A DNA stretch of 38,748 nucleotides from Mesotaenium endlicherianum (lineage: Eukaryota; Streptophyta; Zygnematophyceae; Zygnematales; Mesotaeniaceae), in the NCBI GenBank assembly GCA_009602735.1, contig WELA01007251.1, positions 1-38,748 on the forward strand. The letters are read 5' to 3'. Position numbers and translations under genes: made by a program. Shown in pieces: positions 10,075 through 20,083 of this stretch. Position 1 is the stretch's first letter, and each line of letters opens with the position of its first letter. The notes under the pieces were generated by a model, which was not told where the DNA came from, searched no databases, and saw only the letters and a list, made by a program, of their open reading frames with translations.

Positions 10075-11355
10075 ATGGCCGATCCTCAAGACCAACAGCA
10101 AGCTTTCGAAGGAAGCCCTTCCTCTCCAAGACACCCTCCTCCAGCGCCGATGGGAGAGCCCACTCAAGAAAATCTGCAACAACAAGAAGCACCACAAGGA
10201 GGAGCACACCCTCCTCCAGCGTCGATGGGAGAGCCTACTCAAGGAAATCTGCAACAACAAGAAGCACCACAAGGAGGAGCACCGTCAAATCCCGTGGCAG
10301 CCGCTATAGCAAAGTTGACCCCACCACAAGGAGTTCCCGCAAATGAGTGGGCAGCCTTCCTAATGACCGTCCACAACCAAGTGGGCTTGGCCACCTATGA
10401 AGCAACCGTGCAAGCGTCAAGAGAAGCTATGGCTGCCATGGTTGCCCCTATTGCGAGCAATGCTCAAAATCCAGCCCCGGCTCAAGCGCCTCCACAAGAG
10501 CCAACGAGAGCAAGGAAACTCATCAAGCCCGGCAAACCCGACACTTTCAACCCCGGGAAAGGTGCCAACCTGAATTTATGGCTCTACCAAGTGGAGACGT
10601 ACCTCGCGTTCCTTGAAGTACCCGAGGAGGACTACGTTCCCTTTGCCGTTACCTTACTTAGAGGAGCAGCAACATCATGGTGGCGTAACTATCAAGCGGC
10701 TATATATCAAGCTATGGCGCACCCCATGCTCGGCCAAGAGCCCCCACCATCATATGCAAGATGGGCAGATTTTCGTGAGGCCCTCAAGAAGCAATTCATG
10801 CCCATCAATGCGGAGAAGATTGCCCGAGGAAAGCTCCACCATCTCAAGCAAACGACGTCCGTTCAAGAGTATACATCCAGATTTCACGCCCTCACTCTTG
10901 AGATCCCCAACATGTCTCTCGAGGAGAAGATTGACCGTTACATCTTTGGCCTCAAACCCAAGGTGGCAAAGGAAGTGGAGTTACGCGACTTGACGGACTT
11001 CTCAAAGATCATTGAAGTGGCCCAAAAGGTGGATACCTTGGATTTCAAGCACTCCGTGCCTTCATCTTCACGGGTACCGACGACGCGGGTGTACGCAGCC
11101 CCTTCCACATCCGAATCTGGACCCACACCCATGGAAATCGGAGTTATTAAAAGGGACCCCGCGGCTGCCCGGAAGAGTGGAAGACCCTCCAATGACACTT
11201 ATGATGCAAGAAACCAGCAAGGAGTGAAAGCAAGACTCTCCCCGGCTGAAAAAGAAGCTCTCATGACGGCTGGACTATGCTTCTATTGCAAGGAAAAGGG
11301 CCATCGTGCACTTTCATGCCCCAAAAAGTTGTCAAAAAACGGACAGCGCCGGTAG
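10075..11355 (+). CDS. gag: A2 gag polyprotein (capsid and zinc knuckle)
   Basis: 426 codons, starting at the first ATG after the primer site. The N-terminal 75 residues are Gln/Pro/Gly-rich and include a 25-residue unit ([10 protein letters not shown]...MGEPTQ) present twice here and once in A4. A Ty3/gypsy capsid region follows (about residues 150-330), with [20 protein letters not shown], a [10 protein letters not shown] segment and a FREALKKQF segment. Near the C terminus is one CCHC knuckle, [14 protein letters not shown], starting at 11278. The gag stop TAG (11353-11355) lies inside the hairpin of the frameshift signal, so the stop is used only when ribosomes do not shift. It packages element RNA into virus-like particles. 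Confidence 0.93.
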   Translation: MADPQDQQQAFEGSPSSPRHPPPAPMGEPTQENLQQQEAPQGGAHPPPASMGEPTQGNLQQQEAPQGGAPSNPVAAAIAKLTPPQGVPANEWAAFLMTVHNQVGLATYEATVQASREAMAAMVAPIASNAQNPAPAQAPPQEPTRARKLIKPGKPDTFNPGKGANLNLWLYQVETYLAFLEVPEEDYVPFAVTLLRGAATSWWRNYQAAIYQAMAHPMLGQEPPPSYARWADFREALKKQFMPINAEKIARGKLHHLKQTTSVQEYTSRFHALTLEIPNMSLEEKIDRYIFGLKPKVAKEVELRDLTDFSKIIEVAQKVDTLDFKHSVPSSSRVPTTRVYAAPSTSESGPTPMEIGVIKRDPAAARKSGRPSNDTYDARNQQGVKARLSPAEKEALMTAGLCFYCKEKGHRALSCPKKLSKNGQRR

Positions 11356-11369
11356 GCCAGGAGCCTACC
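11334..11369 (+). promoter_or_regulatory. A2 -1 ribosomal frameshift signal
   Basis: Slippery heptamer A AAA AAC at 11334-11340, placed exactly in the gag codon phase (tcA AAA AAC), as in the classical -1 shift sites. A 10-base spacer follows, then a perfect 7-bp hairpin GGTAGGC (11351-11357), loop cagga, GCCTACC (11363-11369). The gag stop TAG lies in the 5' arm. pol is in the -1 frame relative to gag. Same bases in A1 and A4. Confidence 0.8.
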
Positions 11370-14300
11370 ACCCCAAGACCCACTTCACGAGAAGGCAACA
11401 CGCCAAGTGAGGTGGAGACCCCCGTTGAAGACGACGTTCCAGCCCCAATGAGTTTGAGAGGTTACCTTGGAGGAGAGAAGGTCCACATCTTGGTGGATAG
11501 CGGAGCTCAAGGCAACTTCATTGCTGCAGATTTTGCCACCAAGCACGGTATTACTATGCGAACTCTTGACCACGACGAGGAGATTATGATGCCCGATGGA
11601 TTCTCCTATACTACCCCTTCCAAGAAGACGTACCCCTTGGCACTCTCTATCAAGTCCTTCAAGGATAGAGTAGTGTTCTCCCCCATGCAATTGGGCAAGT
11701 ACGACGTCATCCTAGGGACGCCTTGGTTGACCAAGCACAACCCCCAAGTTGATTGGAGGACCGGTACTATCAAGATCAAGAATGACATCACTTCAAGAAT
11801 CTGTATTTTGCGCGCAATCCAGAATATCCAGACCCAAGACATCCAGAAGCCGGCACACGAGATACTATTGTCCGCCCTCCAACTCAAGAGACTTGTGAGG
11901 AAGGGACACGAGCTTCTTTTGGCCTTGATCACGCCAAAAGACATCAAGAAAGACATCGAGAGTCAAGAAGGCAGCCCCGTTCCCAAGGAGATACAAGAAG
12001 TCTTTGAGGACTACAAAGAAGTGTTCTCCCCGGAATTGCCCAAGGGCCTACCCCCCAAAAGATTCGTAGACCACAAGATAGAGTTGGAGCCCGGAAGCAA
12101 GCCCATCTCTCGGCCTACGTTCAAAATGTCATACACGGAGCTAGACGAAGTCAAGAAGCAAATCAAGGAGCTACTGGAGCATGGCTTCATTCGACCTAGC
12201 AAGTCGCCATTTGGAGCCCCGGTGCTATTTGTCAAGAAGAAAGATGGTACCTTGAGGATGTGTGTGGACTATCGCGCCCTCAACAAGATCACCATCAAGA
12301 ATCGATACCCGCTGCCGCGCATGGATGAGCTCATGGACCGGCTGGTTGGAGCCAAGTACTTCACGAAGATTGACTTACGGAGCGGCTACCACCAGATTCG
12401 CATCGCAGAACCGGACATAGAGAAGACGGCATTCAGGACAAGATATGGACATTTTGAGTTCATGGTCCTGCCATTTGGACTCACCAACGCGCCAGCAACT
12501 TTCATGACTATGATGAACACCATATTTCAGCCCATGTTGGACAGATTTGTGGTGGTATTCATCGATGACATCCTTATCTACAGCAAGACCCTTGAAGAGC
12601 ATGCGAGACACTTGAAAGAAGTCCTTGAAGTATTGAAGCAAAACAAGCTGTTTGCGAAGGAGTCAAAATGCGAGTTTGCCAAACAAGAAGTGGAGTTCCT
12701 AGGTCTCCACGTGACTGCTGATGGCATCAAGATAGACCCCAAGAAGACCACGGTGGTGGAGGAATGGCCAACCCCCACGACCAAGAAAGAACTCCAGTCA
12801 TTCTTGGGATTTGCCAATTGGTACAGAAAATTCATCCAAGGCTTCTCGCACATAGCAGCCCCCCTGACAGATCTACTCAAGAAGGACAGGCTATATACAT
12901 GGACCGAGAAAGAGGAAGAGGCATTTCAAGAGTTAAAGCGAAGATTGACCACATCCCCGGTGCTCACACTCCCAAGTCCAAACCCAGATTGGCCCTTCCA
13001 CGTCATCACCGATGCATCTTCCTATGCAATAGGAGCAATCCTGCTTCAAGACCAAGGCAAGGGACTGCAGCCCATCGCCTACGAGTCAAGGAAGCTAAAT
13101 CCAGCCGAGCAAAATTATACAACCACGGAGCGAGAGGCATTGGCGATTGTACATGCCTTGAAGGTTTGGCGCTGCTACGTTGAAGGACGCAAAGTACTGG
13201 TCACCACGGACCACGAGGCGTTAAAGCACCTCCAGACGCAGCCGTATCTCTCAAGGAGACAAGCAAGATGGAGCGGATACTTGCAACAATACAACATCAC
13301 GATTCAGTACCAGCCCGGCAAGACAAACCCGGCTGACCCCCTCTCAAGACTGCAATTAAATGCAGTGATGGTATCCCTGAAGACAGATCTGGAAGCTCGA
13401 TTTTCAGCCGCCTATGAAAGAGACCCTTACTACAAGAACGGAGAAGCAGCCTTGGACCCATGCAAGAAGCAAGAAGGCAATTATTGGGTGAGGCAAGATA
13501 CGGGCCAGAGATGTGTTCCTAATGACTTAGACCTCCGGCTCTTGCTTCTACGAGAAGCACACGACAACCCTCTTGGAGGACACTTTGGAATCCTAAGGAC
13601 CACGGGCGTTCTAGCTAGGACTTATTGTTGGCCAGGCATGTCTAAGCAAGTCAAGGAGTACTGCAGGAGCTGTGACACATGCCAAAGAATCAAGCCATCA
13701 TCGCAAAAGGCGGGAGGACTCCTCCAACCACTACCAATCCCCGAAAGACAATGGACGGACATCTCAATGGACCTTATCGTGGACTTGCCCGTGACACCTC
13801 GAGGCCATAATGCAATACTCACGGTGGTGGACAGACTTACCAAGATGGCTCATTTTATTCCCACGACGACTAAGGCTACAGCACCACAACTTGCAAGACT
13901 CATCTTTGACAACATCTTCCGACTCCATGGACTACCATCAAGAATTGTGTCAGATAGAGATCCAAGATTCACAAGCCATTTCTGGAAAAATCTCTTCAAG
14001 AACTTGGGTACATCGCTGGATATGTCTACTGCCTACCACCCACAATCAGATGGGCAAACCGAGCGTATGAATCGTACCCTAAAGACCTCTCTAAAGGCCT
14101 ACGTGTCTACCCTCGAGCAAGACTGGGACATGTACTTGACCCCCCTCGAGTTTGCCTACAACAACACTACGCAGGCCTCTACCCAAGAGTCCCCATTCTT
14201 CCTCAACTATGGCTTCCATCCGACCACGCCACTGAGCTTCACGGCTGGCCATGATGAAGTACCTGCAGCCACAGATTTTATGGAGACATTAGAAGCAGCC

Positions 14301-14717
14301 CTTACAGCAGCGAAGAAAGCTCTACAACACGCGCAAGATGCTCAAGCAAGAGTGGCGAACAGATCCAGAAGAGAAATTACGTACAGAGTGGGTGACAACG
14401 TGTTACTATCATCCAAGAACATTTCCCTGAACAACAGGCCTGCCGGCAGCAAGTTCTCTCCCAAGTATTTGGGACCCTTCAAGATTATCCAGCAAGTCAA
14501 CCCCGTTGCTTTCAAGCTAGAACTTCCCCAGACTATGCACATCGACCCCGTATTCCACGCTTCCCTCTTCAAGCCATATGTGCAACCCGACAACAAGTTC
14601 CCAGGACGTGTGACAACCCCACCAGCCCCAACAATAGTGGATGATCATTTGGAGTACGAAGTGGAAGACATAGTGGCTATGAGAAATTTCAGGAGACAGC
14701 AGCAATACTTGATCTAG
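11340..14717 (+). pseudogene. pol: A2 pol: protease, RT, RNase H, integrase; truncated in chromodomain
   Basis: Expressed as a gag-pol fusion by -1 shift; the open frame begins upstream at 11277 (residue numbers from there). Protease active site VDSGAQ (Asp 74); RT with FIDD at residues 428-431; RNase H with ITDAS (Asp 579); integrase HHCC from His 762 (H..H..CRSCDTC) and catalytic Asp 832, Asp 893, Glu 929 with the D-x35-E spacing; GPY/F-type KYLGPFKI near 1063; chromodomain from about 1126. An AAG to TAG change (14715-14717) stops it after 1146 residues, cutting the chromodomain in half. A4 has 1221 residues. Catalytic parts are complete, but chromatin targeting is probably lost. Confidence 0.92.
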
Positions 14718-14953
14718 TGGAAAGGATATCCAGATTCGGAGCATAGTTGGGTGGCGGCGCACTACCTTGACAAAGTTCAGAGAAAGTTGAAGCGCTTCCA
14801 TGCCGCCAACCCCCATCTTCGACCAGCCCCAAGTCNNNNNNNNNNNNNNNNNNNNNNNNNNNNNNNNNAGGGAGACAGCCTGCCACCATCAAGAAGCAGC
14901 AGAAGACCCCTTGGAGGCAGCCTGCAAGAACAAGAAAGAGGAAAAATTGACAT
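14718..14953 (+). pseudogene. A2 pol remnant downstream of the nonsense codon
   Basis: Remaining half of the chromodomain (WKGYP...) and the basic tail, in the same frame as pol, with one further substitution (Asn to His in the SENSW region) and interrupted by the N gap. Confidence 0.8.
14836..14868. other. Assembly gap (33 N)
   Basis: Run of N replacing the piece that reads as a Ser/Arg-rich tail in A1 and A4. The true length may differ. Confidence 0.99.
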
Positions 14954-15025
14954 TAGACACTCTTCTCTTCTCGCAGTTTCTGGACAGAAAACTAAAACTG
15001 CTACTGGTAATAGGTCTCTGCATAA

Positions 15026-15026
15026 N
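15026..15026. other. Single N flanked by a duplicated segment
   Basis: The 20 bases ggtaataggtctctgcataa occur on both sides of the N, while A1 and A4 have them once. Looks like an unmerged overlap between two assembly pieces. Confidence 0.85.
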
Positions 15027-15107
15027 GTGGTAATAGGTCTCTGCATAATAACTTCTGAAAATTTACCTGGCTGTAGTTCATAAGTAGCCGGTCATTTAGA
15101 GTCCAAG

Positions 15108-15520
15108 TTTGCTCAATTTGGAGCACTGGTGAGAGAGATATGATGCTCTAAGTAGAAGGGGGTCAGGCTGCTGGCTTTGTTAGGACAGAATATGCCTTCT
15201 GAGATTGTGCCCTCCCCTGAACTTGGAATGCTCTGAAACTCAAGACTCTGGTAGAACATCTTACAGCGCCCAGTTTGAGACTTAGTTTGCAGAATGTGGA
15301 GAAATATAGGACTTATGATTTTCAGAAATTTTTGCACAGATTTGGAGGAGTGCCTACTCTCTCAGCTCTCAACGACACTCCAGAAATTAGAATGCTCTCA
15401 AATTTGGTGACCCGGTAGAGGTTTTTGACGCGGTCCGTTTGGCACTTGAATTTGCAGATTTGGAGCAGTTCTGTGGCCGCTATGATATTCTGAATTCGTG
15501 GCAGATTCTGGGCCAACTTG
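15108..15520 (+). repeat. A2 3' untranslated region: degenerate ~165-178 bp tandem repeat
   Basis: About 2.5 diverged units. The phrase tttgc(ag/tc)a..tttggag recurs at 15108, 15286 and 15451, and gaatgctct(g/c)aaa...gtagag at about 15229 and 15390. The same array is in A1 (about 23790-24200) and A4 (about 34465-34870). Confidence 0.6.
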
Positions 15521-15595
15521 TACAATTTTCTTTATCATTAAGGAGTAGGCTAGCCAATAAGGTCACACCACCTACGACCTTACCTAGTCTACCTT

Positions 15596-15710
15596 ACATG
15601 TGTAGCACCTGACTTGGCGCCTTTGACTAGTCCTCTTCACATGTGTGGCATCTGACTTGAAACTGTTGACTAGTTTGCTCCACATGTGTAAGACCTGACT
15701 TGACGCGCCG
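15596..15710 (+). repeat. A2 43-bp tandem repeat before the polypurine tract
   Basis: Units start with acatgtgt at 15596, 15639 and 15682, each followed by a CTGACTTG core. Exact 43-bp period, 2.7 units. Also in A1 from 24282 and in A4 from 34957. Confidence 0.85.
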
Positions 15711-15729
15711 AGACGTCGCTTTTTCTATC

Positions 15730-15739
15730 GGGGGGGTGA
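15730..15739 (+). promoter_or_regulatory. A2 polypurine tract
   Basis: GGGGGGGTGA directly before the 3' LTR; primes plus-strand synthesis. A4 has the same at 35091-35100; A1 has GGAGGGGTGA at 24416-24425. Confidence 0.8.
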
Positions 15740-16242
15740 TGTAGTGATTTGAGTTATTATATATTAGTTTGCATATATTTTAATGTTTTCAAATATATTT
15801 GGAGTAGTATTGTGTGGAGTCAAGTGTGAATAGGTACTCTAGTAACTTGGTTCATGTCCTTTGAACCTTCCAAGGCATTTTCGAAGTTAGAGGAAAGACC
15901 TAGAAGAACTCCATGTGGCAAAAGTCAAATGTGCCATTTTTAGGTCAAAAGGACATGTGTACATTATTCTAGAAAGAGGTGGCAAGTTTTGGGATGTGTT
16001 GGGTGCCAACACATCAACATACACCTTCCTAGAAATTACTTATGTAACAAGTATATAAACAAGAGCTAGAACATAGAAAGACATTCCAGAGTCACTCTTG
16101 TACTTGCCAAAATCCAGAAATATATTAACTTTCAAGAAGCCATCTCTCTTTCAAGAAGCTACCACTTGTGTTCAAAGATCCTTGTCTTGAATAGATAAAG
16201 TATTCTGTTTTACTAAGTACTTTATCTATCTGTTTCACTACA
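15740..16242 (+). mobile_element. A2 3' LTR
   Basis: 503 bp, same ends as the 5' LTR, about 98.4 percent identical by eye count (8 differences). Confidence 0.95.
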
Positions 16243-17174
16243 CCCGGTCATCACACGGAGCAAGCGTGCCTCCTAACAACCTTGGCGAGCGCGCATCGCC
16301 GGTGGAGCAAGTAGAGGTGTATGATCCCATTGCTCATATATAGAGCAGACCCCAACTACTCAAGTGGAGGAGCTCCTGGAAAGTGAGCTCAAGAGAAGCC
16401 CGCTTGCAAGACAAAGTGTGTGCGAGCACAAGATGAGGTGCAAGCACTAAGACTATGTGCGTTTGCCCAAGTTATAGAGCTCATGGAGGCGTTCCAGATG
16501 TGTTTCTTGGAGCCTTGTGTGAAGGCTGACCTTCAAGAAGAGCCAGGGGTATGTGGGAGTGAGCATCTAGCCAAGGAGAAGACTATGATGGAGTTTGGTG
16601 CACCCCGAGCGAGACTATGCGCTCATGCCTTGTGAGATTTATTATTGTCGCTTGATGGACACTACGACTTTATCGATATGGACCTATGAGGAGGAGACCA
16701 AGTGTTATGGGACTGATATGTCCTGCCTAAGATGGAGATATATGACAAAGACCTGGACATGAAGCTAGGAGAATCAGCGCCTATACAAGCAAGCACGAGA
16801 GAGGCGTAAAATCTGGACTTGGACACTCGAGTGGTAAGCGCCTTACCTTCATGATGAGGGGGGGGAGTGTTATAGTTGTTTATAGTGCTTGTAAGCAAGG
16901 TCAAACCAGTCCCATGAGTTCAGTTGTAACTAAGAGATGTGAAGTGGAAAGAAGTTCGAGAGCAAGTGCTTGGAAGATACTCAAATCTGTCCATGTTTGA
17001 GGGTTTAACGGGTAGGCGAGTGCGAGGTTTAAAGTTGGCAGATCTTGGCTACTTTTTGCCTACTTAGGAGAGAGTGGGTAATATTTCACTAGAAGTCCTA
17101 CATGATGTGAGAGGCCTAGTATGAGGCCTGCCTTGAGTCATTGTCAAGTTTCAGAATCAGGGGTTTAAGCATGT

Positions 17175-17740
17175 GCCATTTGTAGGCGCGGGAGCTTTAT
17201 CCATGTTGCGCGCATCTGCGTCCTACGAGCGTGAGGCACAAAGTGACGATCTCGTTTGAGTGTTAGACTTTGATTCAGGTTCTGAAATTTTGTGGAGAGG
17301 TAGTCCTATGGGTTGAGATTCAGAAAAAGTATTTTTTTTAATAAAAATATTAATTTAAGTCCTGACAGTGCCACATGGCGGTCTGCTGGACTGCCGTGCG
17401 AGCCACATGTGTGATGCAAGGCGCAATCTTGTATCATGGTCTTAGGCTTGGAATCAGGAGAAACAAAGCATACCAGTGAGTTCAAAGGGGAGATATTGTG
17501 TAGATTACACAACTTTCAGGCTAAAAATGTCAGTAAAAGTTAGGGGGGTGCCACTTGGCGTCTTGAGAGGCCACCACGAGTCACGCACACGAGCGAGAGA
17601 GTGCAATACCTCTACAAGGAGTATGGCTTAGAGCTAGAGGTAGCTATGTGTACCAGAAGGTTCAGGAACATAGTGGAGTCAGGTTCATGATGTAATTTGG
17701 TCAAAATTATAAGAGCACCACGAGTAAGCCACATGGCGCG
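17175..17740 (+). repeat. Degenerate ~180-bp periodic repeat in B
   Basis: The motif gtgccac.tggcg or a close variant occurs near 17175, 17369, 17549 and 17727, with further weak similarity between units (cgag...cac, ttcag/tcagg). Period about 178-194 bp. Units are strongly diverged. Confidence 0.45.
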
Positions 17741-18127
17741 ACGAGGAGTTGCCACTTGTCCAAGAGGGCGAAGAATGAGTACTTTGGCGATTTGGCGGAC
17801 TATTATGCCTTGGATCTAGCTTTGGAGTATGTGGAGATAATGGAGGGAGTATGTTACAACCCTTATGAAGATATTGGCCTATTCCAAGACGAAGGAGTTG
17901 AAGAGAAGATGCATTTGTGTTAGGAGACGCCATGTGTGGAGCCAATGTATGCGATGGAGCTTTCACTAAGTGGAGCAAATTTGGAGTAATGAGTATCATC
18001 CTGGAGCCTGTTCAAGACCAGCAACTTGTATAATAAAAGTGTATGTGTGTTTTTCTAGCGTATATGTGAGCTCGATTCCTCATATGACGTCACTTATGCT
18101 TAGTATGCGCCAAGGACGTCGCATCTT

Positions 18128-18141
18128 GAGGAGGGGGATGA
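18128..18141 (+). promoter_or_regulatory. B polypurine tract
   Basis: GAGGAGGGGGATGA immediately before the B 3' LTR. Confidence 0.75.
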
Positions 18142-18853
18142 TGTAAGGTCATGAAAGTGTAATTTGTTTCTTTCTAGTATTTTATATCCATAGAGTGTGA
18201 TTTTAGAAGAACTTTGGCCTTTATTTCACGTCATTTGGACAAGTATTGAGAGAGTTATGAATTTTGGAAGTTTTTAGTGAGTTTTTAATGTCACAGATTC
18301 TATTTAGTGGCAAGGACAGGTCCAGTGACGAAAATTTCGGTTGGAGTCCGGAAAGTAGGTCATTGAAACATGAGGGTTCCAGAAACTACGTACAATTACG
18401 TAGAGTGCGAAGGTGATTGTGGAATTTCTAGAAACTCCGTGAGGAGTTAGTGGATTGTGTAGTAGAATATTTTAATGCGTGATTGTGTGCGTGTGAGTGT
18501 GCTAGCTTGCCCAACTAGGCAAGGTCACCTACATGGAAGGAGCCATAGGAGAAGGTTTCGGAGGTACTTTGCTAGAGAGGACACTTGGGGTTAAAGCATA
18601 AATGGGAAGCACAAAGAGGTAAAGGGGGCTTATCCTAGTCTAACCTTCGTATCTTGTACACGACTTTTCTTAATAAAGTGAGTTCTTTTCCACTCCTCTC
18701 TCATGTAGCCCTCTAACTCTTGCAAGGGTGGCATACCACCAGGCCACTCCACCTTGTGTATGCAACTAGAAAAGGTCCTCGTGCACGCTTCCACTCGCGG
18801 GTGAGGGTGCGTGAGTGTGCATGGGCGCACTCCCCGCACCCTCTCCCCTTTCA
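18142..18853 (+). mobile_element. B 3' LTR
   Basis: 712 bp, same length as the 5' LTR, followed by the right-hand ctgca duplication and then A1 gag. Confidence 0.92.
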
Positions 18854-18858
18854 CTGCA

Positions 18859-19941
18859 ACAACAAGAAGCACCACAAGGAGGAGCACACCCTCCTCCAGC
18901 GCCGATGGGAGAGCCTACTCAAGGAAATCTCCAACAACAAGAAGCACCACAAGGAGGAGCACCGTCAAATCCCGTGGCAGCCGCTATAGCAAAGTTGACC
19001 CAATCACAAGGAGTTCCCGCAAATGAGTGGGCAGCCTTCCTAATGACCGTCCACAACCAGATGGGCTTGGCCACCTATGAAGCAACCGTGCAAGCGTCAA
19101 GAGAAGCTATGGCTGCCATGGTTGCCCCTTCCGCGAGCAATGCTCAAAATCCAGCCCCGGCTCAAGCGCCTCCACAAGAGCCAACGAGAGCAAGGAAACT
19201 CATCCAGCCCGGCACACCCGACACTTTCAACCCCGGAAAAGGTGCCAACCTGAATTTATGGCTCTACCAAGTGGAGACGTACCTCGCATTCCTTGAAGTA
19301 CCCGAGGAGGACTACGTTCCCTTTGCCGTTACCTTACTTAGAGGAGCAGCAACATCATGGTGGCGTAACTATCAAGCGGCTATATATCAAGCTATGGCGC
19401 ACCCCATGCTCGGCCAAGAGCCCCCACCATCATATGCAAGATNTGCCAAGAGCCCCCACCATCACATGCAAGATGGGCAGATTTTCGTGAGGTCCTCAAG
19501 AAGCAATTTATGCCCATCAATGCGGAGAAGATTGCCCGAGGAAAGCTCCACCATCTCAAGCAAACGACGTCCGTTCAAGAGTATACATCCAGATTTCACG
19601 CCCTCACTCTTGAGATCCCCAACATGTCTCTCGAGGAGAAGATTGACCGCTACATCTTTGGCCTCAAACCCAAGGTGGCAAAGGAAGTGGAGTTACGCGA
19701 CTTGACGGACTTCTCAAAGATCATTGAAGTGGCCCAAAAGGTGGATACCTTGGATTTCAAGCACTCCGTGCCTCCATCTTCACGGGTTCCGGCGACGCGG
19801 GTGTACGCAGCCCCTTCCACATCCGAATCTGGACCCACACCCATGGAAATCAGAGTTATTAAAAGGGACCCCGCGGCTGCTCGCGTAAGAATGGAAGACC
19901 CTCCAATGACACTTATAATGGAAGAAACCAGCAAGGAGTGA
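18859..19941 (+). pseudogene. A1 gag, main part, damaged
   Basis: Continues A1 gag in the expected frame after B. Two copies of the Gln-rich 25-residue unit, then the capsid region. Two lesions: a single N at 19443 with a duplicated 30-base segment, which is probably an assembly fault, and two extra bases near 19885 (cgcgtaagaatgg against cggaagagtgg in A2), which shift the frame so that it stops at 19939-19941 before the zinc knuckle. The knuckle itself is still encoded downstream in the other frame. Confidence 0.85.
19443..19443. other. Single N flanked by a duplicated segment
   Basis: About 30 bases (gccaagagcccccaccatca...) are present on both sides of the N with one mismatch. A2 and A4 have them once. 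Confidence 0.85.
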
Positions 19942-20047
19942 AAGCAAGACTCTCCCCGGCTGAAAAAGAAGCTCTCATGACGGCTGGACTATGCTTCTAT
20001 TGCAAGGAAAAGGGCCATCGTGCACTTTCATGCCCCAAAAAGTTGTC

Positions 20048-20083
20048 AAAAAACGGACAGCGCCGGTAGGCCAGGAGCCTACC
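20048..20083 (+). promoter_or_regulatory. A1 -1 frameshift signal
   Basis: Same heptamer AAAAAAC (20048-20054), 10-base spacer and 7-bp hairpin (20065-20083) as in A2. The upstream gag frame is broken, so it could no longer work as a gag-pol junction in this copy. Confidence 0.78.

Larger units (their letters stand above)
9535..16242 (+). mobile_element. Element A2: family A chromovirus inserted in B
   Basis: 6708 bp with LTRs at 9535-10037 and 15740-16242. Flanking bases are ccccg (9530-9534) and cccgg (16243-16247), a 5-bp duplication with one mismatch. gag is intact, pol has a nonsense codon in the chromodomain, and there is an N gap at 14836-14868. Its LTRs differ at about 8 of 503 positions by eye, the least of the family here, as expected for the innermost insertion. 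Confidence 0.95.
16243..18141 (+). mobile_element. B internal region, 3' part (non-coding)
   Basis: Resumes element B after A2. No convincing reading frame; the longest frames are short and without domains. It contains a degenerate periodic repeat (17175-17740) and ends in a purine-rich tract. Confidence 0.75.
7470..18853 (+). mobile_element. Element B: LARD-like non-coding LTR element, interrupted by A2
   Basis: LTRs at 7470-8181 and 18142-18853 (712 bp each, TGTAAGG...TTTCA) with an exact 5-bp duplication ctgca (7465-7469 and 18854-18858) in the A1 gag gene. Primer site and polypurine tract are both present, but about 3.25 kb of internal sequence (8182-9534 and 16243-18141) holds no gag, protease, RT or integrase. 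This fits a large retrotransposon derivative (LARD) mobilised in trans. Own length about 4.7 kb. Confidence 0.88.

Noticed and set aside
12764..13183. 139-codon frame within pol, repeated in A1 and A4
   Set aside because: Overlaps RT/RNase H in another frame; its conservation comes from the near-identity of the copies.
15596..15710. CRISPR-like array
   Set aside because: The 43-bp units are contiguous tandem copies without unique spacers, in a eukaryotic retrotransposon.
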